Notes under the pieces: generated by a model
What the model was told of the DNA's origin: nothing
What the model saw: the letters and a program-made list of their open reading frames with translations, nothing else
Database searches by the model: none
Position numbers and translations under genes: made by a program
From: an uncultured Clostridia bacterium
GTDB taxonomy: Bacteria > Bacillota > Clostridia > Christensenellales > CAG-917
Assembly: GCA_947174215.1 (NCBI GenBank)
Contig: CAMWIB010000087.1
Coordinates: 1-5,470, forward strand
Direction: 5' to 3'
DNA: 5,470 nt
In this document: piece by piece, positions 1 to 3,447 of the stretch
How positions within the stretch are numbered: the stretch's first letter is position 1
Layout of the letters: every line of letters starts with the position of its first letter

Positions 1-118
1 CGCCCGGTGTGTAAGCGAGCGATAACGCTTCCTTGCCGTCAACCTTGACGCGCGACGTCATTTCCAGCTTGCCTTTCCATTCAAAGTGTTTTTCAAGAGA
101 TACTTTCTGATAGTCCAT
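1..118 (-). CDS. Malic enzyme, N-terminal fragment (runs off the left edge)
   Basis: Only the first 39 residues are present, reading leftward from an ATG at 118-116. They contain KGKLEMTSRVKV at residues 15-26 and LSLAYTPG at residues 32-39, the conserved amino-terminal pattern of short bacterial malic enzymes (malate to pyruvate plus CO2, with NAD or NADP reduction; cytoplasmic). The catalytic and Rossmann domains lie outside the window, so cofactor preference cannot be judged. The start is supported by a GGAG ribosome site (minus strand, 127-124) five bases before the ATG. The gene is divergent from a fumarase, which makes malate from fumarate, so the two could form a fumarate-malate-pyruvate route. 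Family recognition rests on this short conserved stretch but is fairly distinctive. Confidence 0.85.
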   Translation of the reverse strand, partial: MDYQKVSLEKHFEWKGKLEMTSRVKVDGKEALSLAYTPG

Positions 119-251
119 AATTTCTCCAAATTATCCGTGCAAATTACGTCATCTTCCGCGTAGGTTTGGCGACGACATAAATTGCTGAAATGTTTTCGAC
201 TTTAAGTTTACTACAAATGGGAGCGATAGACAACTCAATATGCAAAATGTG

Positions 252-280
252 TTGAAAAAGAGCGGAAACTAAGGTATAAT
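252..280 (+). promoter_or_regulatory. Sigma-70-type promoter of the fumarase operon
   Basis: TTGAAA at 252-257 (5 of 6 consensus bases) and a perfect TATAAT at 275-280 are separated by exactly 17 bases. Taking the last base of the -10 box as position -7, the transcript would start at 287, which is the A of the fumarase ATG. This predicts a leaderless mRNA. The AAGG at 271-274 overlaps the promoter spacer and would not be transcribed from this start. No convincing -35/-10 pair for the divergent malic enzyme gene was found in 119-250. Confidence 0.8.
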
Positions 281-286
281 TTGCTT

Positions 287-1123
287 ATGAAAAATATTGC
301 TTATCAGGATATTGTAAATGAAGTTGCGGGATTGACGCTCGCGTGTTCGAGGCTTACTCCGTCGTGTACTGCCGCTATGATGGAGGCGTGTACTAAGGAG
401 CGTAACGGTAATGCGCGCTTTGCCCTTGAAATGCTCATCAAAAATGCGGAGGTCGCAAGTGAGGCTCATCTTCCAGTATGTCAGGATACGGGTATGGCGG
501 TCGTCTTTGTAAAGCTCGGGCAGGAAGTGCATATTGAGGGCGGCTTGCTCGTTGACGCAATAAACGCGGGCGTGCGTAGGGGCTATCAGGAGAACGGCTA
601 TCGTGCAAGCGTGCTTGACCCTATCACCCGTGTGAACACAAGGGATAACACTCCCGCCGTCGTGCATATATCGCTTGTCGCAGGTGACGGACTTGAAATC
701 ACGTTTATGCCAAAGGGCTTTGGCAGTGAGAATATGTCGCGCCTCTATATGCTAACCCCGTCCGAGGGAATGGAGGGCGTAAAGCGTTGCGTAATTGAGG
801 CGGTAAAGCTTGCGGGTTCAAATCCGTGTCCGCCGATTGTCGTCGGCGTAGGCATAGGTGGCACTGCGGAAAAGGCGATGCTCACTGCAAAGGAACAGCT
901 ACTGCGAGAGGTGGGCGCACCCAGTGAGGATGAAACGCTTGCCGCGCTTGAAAAAGAGTTGCTTAGCAGCATAAACGAACTTGGTATTGGCGCGCAGGGC
1001 TTCTCAGGCGATACGACGGCGTTTGCGGTGCATATCGGCAAATATCCGACGCACATATCCGCTTTGCCCGTTGCGGTGAATATACAGTGTAATGCTGTCA
1101 GAGTATCAAGTGTTACGCTGTGA
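287..1123 (+). CDS. Class I fumarate hydratase, alpha subunit (TtdA/FumA N-terminal family)
   Basis: The 278-aa product matches the alpha subunit of two-subunit, oxygen-sensitive [4Fe-4S] fumarases, which reversibly hydrate fumarate to L-malate in the cytoplasm. Three cysteines sit in the expected cluster-ligand contexts: C65 in PVCQDTG, C181 in SNPCPP and C268 in NIQCNA. GVGIGGTAEKA (187-197) and IGAQGFSGDTTA (234-245) are also typical of the family. Length is normal. The related L-tartrate dehydratase alpha subunit is hard to exclude by sequence alone, but the malic enzyme neighbour favours fumarase. The ATG at 287 is chosen because the promoter -10 box ends at 280, making this ATG the predicted first base of the mRNA; the in-frame TTG at 281 would lie upstream of the transcript start. 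The beta subunit follows after 26 bases. Confidence 0.93.
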   Translation: MKNIAYQDIVNEVAGLTLACSRLTPSCTAAMMEACTKERNGNARFALEMLIKNAEVASEAHLPVCQDTGMAVVFVKLGQEVHIEGGLLVDAINAGVRRGYQENGYRASVLDPITRVNTRDNTPAVVHISLVAGDGLEITFMPKGFGSENMSRLYMLTPSEGMEGVKRCVIEAVKLAGSNPCPPIVVGVGIGGTAEKAMLTAKEQLLREVGAPSEDETLAALEKELLSSINELGIGAQGFSGDTTAFAVHIGKYPTHISALPVAVNIQCNAVRVSSVTL

Positions 1124-1140
1124 CTTTCAAGTTTGAATTA

Positions 1141-1144
1141 GAGG
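1141..1144 (+). promoter_or_regulatory. Ribosome binding site deciding the fumarase beta start
   Basis: GAGG (in AGAGGT) lies five bases before the ATG at 1150. The alternative in-frame GTG at 1120, which overlaps the alpha-subunit stop codon, has no comparable site. It would also add ten residues before the normal family start. Confidence 0.75.
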
Positions 1145-1149
1145 TAAAT

Positions 1150-1677
1150 ATGAGCGAGTATAAAAGATTATCCGCCCCATTCGATAAAGCCGCGCTTTCG
1201 GAGCTTAGGGCGGGAGATAGAGTTTTTCTTGACGGAGTGATTTACACCGCACGCGACGCGGCGCATAAGCGCTTGTTTGAGGGCATACAAAACGGCACGC
1301 AGTTGCCAATCGAGCTTAAAGGACAGGGTATATATTACGTAGGCGCATGCTTCAAGGACGGCAAGCCCATATCGGCAGGTCCTACCACGGCGATGAGAAT
1401 GGATAAGTATGCCCCCACGTTGTACGATAACGGGCTTGCGGCAAGCATAGGCAAGGGCGACAGAGGTCAGGCGGTGTACGACGCTATCGTGAGAAACGGC
1501 GGCGTTTATCTTGCGGCGATAGGCGGGGCGGGCGCGACGTATGCGCACAGTATAAAGGATTCAACCTTGATTGCGTATCCCGAGCTTGGCACGGAAGCGA
1601 TATACAGATTTGAGGTAAAGGACTTTCCGCTGATAGTGGCAATAGACTCTAAGGGCGGCAACGTGTACGGTCGTTAA
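1150..1677 (+). CDS. Class I fumarate hydratase, beta subunit (TtdB/FumA C-terminal family)
   Basis: This 175-aa protein is the partner of the upstream alpha subunit. Beta subunits of this family supply part of the active site next to the iron-sulfur cluster held by alpha. Family features visible are LRAGDRVFLDGVIYTARDAAHKR (residues 19-41), GPTTAMRMD (78-86), GKGDRG (101-106), GGAGATYAHSIK (125-136) and the C-terminal FPLIVAIDSKGGNVY (159-173). Length is normal for a stand-alone beta subunit. ATG 1150 is preferred over GTG 1120 because of the GAGG site and the usual family start a few residues before the AGD motif. It is co-directional with alpha, 26 bases downstream, and presumably co-transcribed from the promoter at 252-280. 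No T-rich intrinsic terminator follows directly. Confidence 0.93.
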   Translation: MSEYKRLSAPFDKAALSELRAGDRVFLDGVIYTARDAAHKRLFEGIQNGTQLPIELKGQGIYYVGACFKDGKPISAGPTTAMRMDKYAPTLYDNGLAASIGKGDRGQAVYDAIVRNGGVYLAAIGGAGATYAHSIKDSTLIAYPELGTEAIYRFEVKDFPLIVAIDSKGGNVYGR

Positions 1678-1679
1678 AT

Positions 1680-1708
1680 GCAATACGTTATGCGTAATAA
1701 CGAATTGC
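1680..1708. repeat. Palindrome/hairpin just after the fumarase operon
   Basis: GCAAT-a-CGTTAT (1680-1691) pairs with ATAACG-a-ATTGC (1697-1708): eleven base pairs with one A-A mismatch and a GCGTA loop. It begins three bases after the beta-subunit stop codon. It lacks a U-tract, so it is not a canonical intrinsic terminator; it could protect the 3' end of the mRNA or act with a termination factor. A weaker inverted repeat, AATACG/CGTATT, lies further on at about 1714-1747. Confidence 0.5.
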
Positions 1709-1785
1709 GTGCAAATACGACTCGCAGAAATGCAGTTCGCGCGTATTGGAATTTCCGCTAATTCAGCAAACCAAACGCTTGGCAA

Positions 1786-1816
1786 TAATCCGCACGATAA
1801 TTACACTGTAATCCGC
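1786..1816. promoter_or_regulatory. Possible operator: direct repeat and dyad upstream of the leader promoter
   Basis: TAATCCGC occurs at 1786-1793 and 1809-1816, 23 bases apart (about two helical turns). Between them, overlapping the second copy, is the perfect dyad TTACA-C-TGTAA (1801-1811). The block ends 13 bases before the -35 box of the leader-peptide promoter, where activators or repressors commonly bind. No regulator family is identified. Confidence 0.3.
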
Positions 1817-1829
1817 TTGAAATTTTGTC

Positions 1830-1858
1830 TTGACAAAAACCGCAGGTGATTATACACT
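1830..1858 (+). promoter_or_regulatory. Promoter of the Tyr-rich leader peptide
   Basis: A perfect TTGACA -35 box (1830-1835) is followed after 17 bases by TACACT (1853-1858). An alternative -10, TATACA (1851-1856), has a 15-base spacer. The first choice predicts a transcript start at 1865, the A of the leader-peptide ATG; the second leaves a leader of only about two bases. Either way the leader peptide would be read from an essentially leaderless mRNA. Confidence 0.7.
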
Positions 1859-1864
1859 TATTGT

Positions 1865-1927
1865 ATGAATATGCAAGGAATATACGGTTTCGCATACTAT
1901 TACTTCTATTACGGCTACAAAGCGTAG
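1865..1927 (+). CDS. Tyrosine/phenylalanine-rich leader peptide (attenuation control)
   Basis: This 20-codon gene encodes MNMQGIYGFAYYYFYYGYKA, with 7 Tyr and 2 Phe. The core is a run of six aromatic codons (codons 11-16: Tyr Tyr Tyr Phe Tyr Tyr), and two further Tyr lie at codons 7 and 18. This composition is the signature of leader peptides whose translation senses charged tRNA-Tyr, in the manner of the trp and pheA leaders. It has its own promoter ending seven bases before the ATG and no Shine-Dalgarno site. Its stop codon at 1925-1927 is 26 bases before an intrinsic terminator. Such leaders normally precede aromatic biosynthesis genes such as DAHP synthase or prephenate pathway genes; none is present in this window. 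The peptide itself probably has no function beyond its translation. Confidence 0.82.
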   Translation: MNMQGIYGFAYYYFYYGYKA

Positions 1928-1981
1928 TTGCGTTTAGGTGTGCGAATTAGGACTCGACACCCAAACGGTGTCGATTTTTTT
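1889..1981 (+). promoter_or_regulatory. Transcription attenuator with mutually exclusive hairpins
   Basis: Three segments can pair alternatively. Region 1, TTCGCATAC (1889-1897, codons 9-11 of the leader peptide), pairs with region 2, GTGTGCGAA (1938-1946), over nine pairs with one G-U. Region 2 as GGTGT-g-CGA (1937-1945) instead pairs with TCGACACC (1954-1961), which is the 5' arm of the terminator, forming an antiterminator with one bulged G. If neither blocks it, the terminator hairpin forms. A ribosome stalled at the Tyr run (1895-1912) would cover region 1, freeing region 2 to sequester the terminator arm and allow read-through. When tRNA-Tyr is charged, the 1:2 stem and the terminator should form. 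Pairings were read by eye; folding energies were not computed. Confidence 0.75.
1954..1981 (+). terminator. Intrinsic terminator of the attenuator
   Basis: A perfect 8-bp stem, TCGACACC (1954-1961) with GGTGTCGA (1967-1974), closes a five-base CAAAC loop and is followed at once by seven T (1975-1981). It is the regulated terminator of the leader-peptide attenuator. Confidence 0.88.
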
Positions 1982-2006
1982 ATTCAGGCGGTTCAAGGTT
2001 AGTGTA

Positions 2007-2055
2007 AAGTTTTGGTGTATGAAGGGTTTATGTTTCATACACCGGTACAAAACTT
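2007..2055. repeat. Long imperfect inverted repeat
   Basis: AAGTTTTG (2007-2014) pairs with CAAAACTT (2048-2055). Directly inside, GTGTATGAA (2015-2023) pairs with TTCATACAC (2034-2042). Together these give 17 base pairs, interrupted only by five unpaired bases (CGGTA, 2043-2047) on the 3' side, with a ten-base loop. No T-tract follows. It could be a structured RNA segment, a recombination or transfer site, or a protein-binding palindrome. Confidence 0.6.
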
Positions 2056-2105
2056 GAGAGTAGTGTATCTTATAAGGAACGTAAACCTGTATTAAATGTA
2101 AACCC

Positions 2106-2153
2106 GACATACTCTCTCATCTCGTATGAGAGATTTATGAGAGAGAGTATGTC
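2106..2153. repeat. Inverted repeat with two alternative pairings
   Basis: GACATACTCTCTC (2106-2118) is the perfect reverse complement of GAGAGAGTATGTC (2141-2153), a 13-bp stem. A competing shorter hairpin pairs CTCTCAT (2114-2120) with ATGAGAG (2126-2132), because ATGAGAGA occurs twice (2126-2133 and 2137-2144). The two structures share the CTCTC segment and cannot coexist. No T-tract follows. Confidence 0.6.
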
Positions 2154-2188
2154 AATTTGTAAAGTTCCTGTATATAGTCAAAGACCAT

Positions 2189-2227
2189 AGTTCTATGCAA
2201 ATTGATATGCATAGAACTTTTTGTTTT
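2189..2227 (+). terminator. Intrinsic terminator before the accessory genes
   Basis: A perfect 11-bp stem, AGTTCTATGCA (2189-2199) with TGCATAGAACT (2208-2218), closes an eight-base loop and runs into TTTTTGTTTT (2218-2227). It would stop rightward transcription that had passed the attenuator, which insulates the downstream genes from the Tyr leader promoter. The stem is AT-rich, so efficiency may be moderate. Confidence 0.75.
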
Positions 2228-2251
2228 ATCCGAAACAAGGGGGATTGGCGA

Positions 2252-2268
2252 GGGGGAAGGATTCCCCC
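2252..2268. repeat. GC-rich hairpin just upstream of the first accessory gene
   Basis: GGGGGAA (2252-2258) pairs with TTCCCCC (2262-2268) around a GGA loop. It ends seven bases before the AGAGG ribosome site at 2276-2280, so it could form the 5' end of the mRNA or modulate translation of the gene at 2288. Similar G-run/C-run hairpins occur ahead of genes in Gram-positive conjugative elements, but no oriT nick consensus was recognised. Confidence 0.4.
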
Positions 2269-2287
2269 AAAGCGTAGAGGATTGTAG

Positions 2288-2641
2288 ATGAAAAAGCACA
2301 AAAGGATTTCTAACTCTAAATTAGAGGAGTGCATGCAGCTGTATTTATTGAACGTATCGCGCTTTGAGAATGTTCTGACGACTGTTGAGGTTCGAGAGAA
2401 GGGCGGTAAGTTTTTAGGTTCGATTAGAGATGCTGCCACTCTTGGATATTATACGGTGCCGACGTGTGAGACGCGAGGGCAACCAGTTACAGATGAGGAA
2501 TTAAACAACGCACAAAACTTTGCGCAGCTTAGAAAGTGCAAGCGCAGATTCTATTTGGGTGGAACTAAGCCGTGTGTGCCGGTTTTCTATCGTGGAGCCG
2601 ATACCGATGGTAAATGTGCAGAAGGAAGGAGCTGCTTATGA
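2288..2641 (+). CDS. Hypothetical basic Cys-containing protein (117 aa)
   Basis: I do not recognise this protein. It is 117 aa and basic, with six cysteines (15, 60, 84, 96, 110, 116), a positively charged patch LRKCKRRF (81-88) and no signal peptide or membrane segment. Four of the six Cys are in the last 34 residues, but not in a clear zinc-finger spacing. The ATG at 2288 follows AGAGG (2276-2280) with seven bases between. Its stop codon overlaps the start of the next gene (ATGA at 2638-2641), which implies translational coupling with the winged-helix protein and perhaps a role in replication or its control. It is the first gene of the accessory module. The coding call rests on its ribosome site, its length and the overlap. 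Confidence 0.7.
   Translation: MKKHKRISNSKLEECMQLYLLNVSRFENVLTTVEVREKGGKFLGSIRDAATLGYYTVPTCETRGQPVTDEELNNAQNFAQLRKCKRRFYLGGTKPCVPVFYRGADTDGKCAEGRSCL
2627..2631 (+). promoter_or_regulatory. Ribosome binding site deciding the winged-helix gene start
   Basis: AGGAG (within AAGGAAGGAG) lies six bases before the ATG at 2638. It rules against the in-frame ATG at 2614, which has no site of this strength and would overlap the upstream gene further. Confidence 0.8.
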
Positions 2642-2991
2642 GTTATGGGATAAGGGATGACAACTTCTATACCGTTATCGGATGGATGTTAAATGTGTTA
2701 GAGCTGAAGGGCAATGAACTTATTGTCTTTGCCATTATTTATAGCTTCTCACAGGATGGAGAGAGTGAATTTACAGGTTCATTAACATTCCTGCAGACAT
2801 TTGCCAATACATCTCAAAATACCGTTATGACGTATCTTAGGACGTTGCAAGAGAAGAATTACGTTCTTAAGCGTGAATATGTTAAGAACAACGTTCGACG
2901 TGTAGCTTATAGAGCAAACCTTGAGTACATAGACAAGCTGCTTAGGGAGAGGGCGGATCGTATTACTCCAAATAACCACCTCAAAAATTGA
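2638..2991 (+). CDS. Winged-helix (replication-initiator-type) DNA-binding protein
   Basis: The 117-aa product resembles the winged helix-turn-helix proteins common on clostridial plasmids, phages and conjugative elements and usually annotated as replication initiator or replisome organiser. Features seen are an opening NFYTVIGWMLN, then LKGNELIVFAIIYSFSQDGE (residues 23-42, first helix), SLTFLQTFAN (49-58), the recognition helix SQNTVMTYLRTLQEKN (59-74) and a basic wing with KREYVKNNVRR (78-88). The start is set by AGGAG at 2627-2631. The C-terminus (PNNHLKN) is produced by the first of four palindromic repeats at 2977-3054, in whose sequence the stop TGA (2989-2991) falls. Family members I recall often continue through such repeats with SKIE- and YLKN-type peptides, so this protein may be shortened or frame-shifted at its end. 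Replication role is inferred. Confidence 0.75.
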   Translation: MSYGIRDDNFYTVIGWMLNVLELKGNELIVFAIIYSFSQDGESEFTGSLTFLQTFANTSQNTVMTYLRTLQEKNYVLKREYVKNNVRRVAYRANLEYIDKLLRERADRITPNNHLKN

Positions 2992-3054
2992 GGTGCCTCA
3001 AAAAATGAGGTGGGGTACTGCAAAAATTGAGGTGGGGTACCTCAAAAATTGCAG
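2977..3054. repeat. Four palindromic repeats forming two nested hairpins (iteron-like)
   Basis: Variants of CCTCAAAAATTGAGG start at 2979, 2996, 3018 and 3040 (spacings 17, 22, 22). The first is extended to CACCTCAA-AAA-TTGAGGTG. Copies 3 and 4 together make a compound dyad: CTGCAA (3018-3023) with TTGCAG (3049-3054), AAA opposite AAA, then TTGAGGT (3027-3033) with ACCTCAA (3039-3045) around GGGGT. Copies 1 and 2 do the same with CACCTCA (2977-2983) and TGAGGTG (3006-3012) outside and TTGAGG/CCTCAA inside. The array overlaps the end of the winged-helix gene and is followed by AT-rich DNA. It could be an iteron origin bound by that protein, a structured single-strand site, or an RNA element. 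Confidence 0.75.
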
Positions 3055-3245
3055 GGGATATATAAAGTAATAATTAAATGATATTGACGTGAGAGAACAC
3101 AAAAGAAAACTCTAAGCACTTGTAAAGATATATAGAAAAACTTGATTTGAGTGCTTATAAGACGTTTAGAGCGATTGTAGAGCGTTACAGAGTGTTTTAG
3201 ACGAGGTGGCAGTCTCTCTTGTGTTTTCAAAAAGGAGTAGTGATT
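3055..3245. other. AT-rich non-coding region with inverted repeats; candidate replication or transfer origin
   Basis: Directly after the repeats come about 28 very AT-rich bases (3058-3085), the kind of segment that melts at origins. An inverted repeat TAAGCACT (3113-3120)/AGTGCTTA (3150-3157) follows. A wider one encloses the region: GAGAACACAAAAGA (3093-3106) against TCTCTTGTGTTTTC (3215-3228), 13 of 14 positions pairing with one G-U. AGAGCG occurs at 3168-3173 and 3179-3184. TTGACG at 3084-3089 could be a -35 box but has no good -10 partner. No gene is credible here. Origin function is inferred from position behind a putative initiator and repeats; an oriT or a long 5' untranslated region are alternatives. 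Confidence 0.4.
3231..3237 (+). promoter_or_regulatory. Ribosome binding site of the 66-aa gene
   Basis: AAAGGAG, eight bases before the ATG at 3246, is the strongest Shine-Dalgarno match in the region. It fixes that ATG rather than the in-frame TTG at 3219. Confidence 0.8.
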
Positions 3246-3446
3246 ATGGCTTTTAAGGGGCTGAAAAAGTTTAGTGATACTAAACAACATGAGACGGTAG
3301 AAACGGTCGTTCTTCCTGGGCAAATTTCGGTTGATGACTATATGCGACAGACGTTCGGTTCTGAGGCTGTTCCTTCGAGTGAGCTGCCAACGGATAAGGC
3401 GAGCTTGTCAGTAATTTTTGATTATGACGTAAACGAGGTGCATTGA
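3246..3446 (+). CDS. Small hypothetical protein (66 aa)
   Basis: This is an unrecognised 66-aa soluble protein starting MAFKGLKKFS, with an acidic C-terminal half (SVIFDYDVNEVH at 55-66), no cysteine, and no membrane segment or signal peptide. Its coding status is supported by a strong AAAGGAG ribosome site and by its stop codon lying one base before the ATG of the ArdC-like gene. Its last codons also contain that gene's ribosome site (GAGGTG, 3435-3440). The tight spacing implies co-translation with the ArdC-like protein. A small accessory or regulatory partner of that protein is possible but not shown. Confidence 0.72.
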   Translation: MAFKGLKKFSDTKQHETVETVVLPGQISVDDYMRQTFGSEAVPSSELPTDKASLSVIFDYDVNEVH

Positions 3447-3447
3447 T

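Larger units (their letters stand above)
1982..2287. other. Non-coding region rich in inverted repeats; probable junction to the accessory module
   Basis: These roughly 300 bases contain no credible gene. They hold two long inverted repeats (2007-2055 and 2106-2153), a second intrinsic terminator (2189-2227) and a GC-rich hairpin (2252-2268). Two GTAAACC copies (2081-2087, 2098-2104) lie 17 bases apart. No riboswitch or T-box consensus was recognised, and no convincing promoter for the downstream gene was found. Because housekeeping-type genes end to the left and mobile-element-type genes begin to the right, an integration boundary or attachment site could lie here, but no core sequence can be named without the other junction. 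Confidence 0.5.

Noticed and set aside
269..667. Open frame on the minus strand inside the fumarase alpha gene (also minus-strand frames at 745-1056, 1168-1548 and 3280-4035)
   Set aside because: They lie antisense to well-recognised genes, lack ribosome sites and show no recognisable protein features; the sense genes explain the open frames.
1120..1149. GTG at 1120 as the fumarase beta start, overlapping the alpha stop
   Set aside because: The ATG at 1150 has a GAGG site at correct spacing and gives the usual family N-terminus.
2003..2166. TGTAAAGTT repeated at 2003-2011 and 2158-2166, as a 9-bp target duplication around a small inserted element
   Set aside because: The enclosed segment has no matching terminal inverted repeats, and a nine-base repeat in AT-rich DNA can arise by chance.
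1982..2287. A T-box or other known riboswitch controlling the accessory genes
   Set aside because: No T-box consensus (AGGGTGG-type) or other riboswitch core was found; the hairpins do not match a class I know.
2977..3054. CRISPR array
   Set aside because: The spacing leaves only about 2-7 bases between the palindromes, with no unique spacers.
3084..3112. Promoter from TTGACG at 3084
   Set aside because: No acceptable -10 hexamer lies 16-18 bases downstream.
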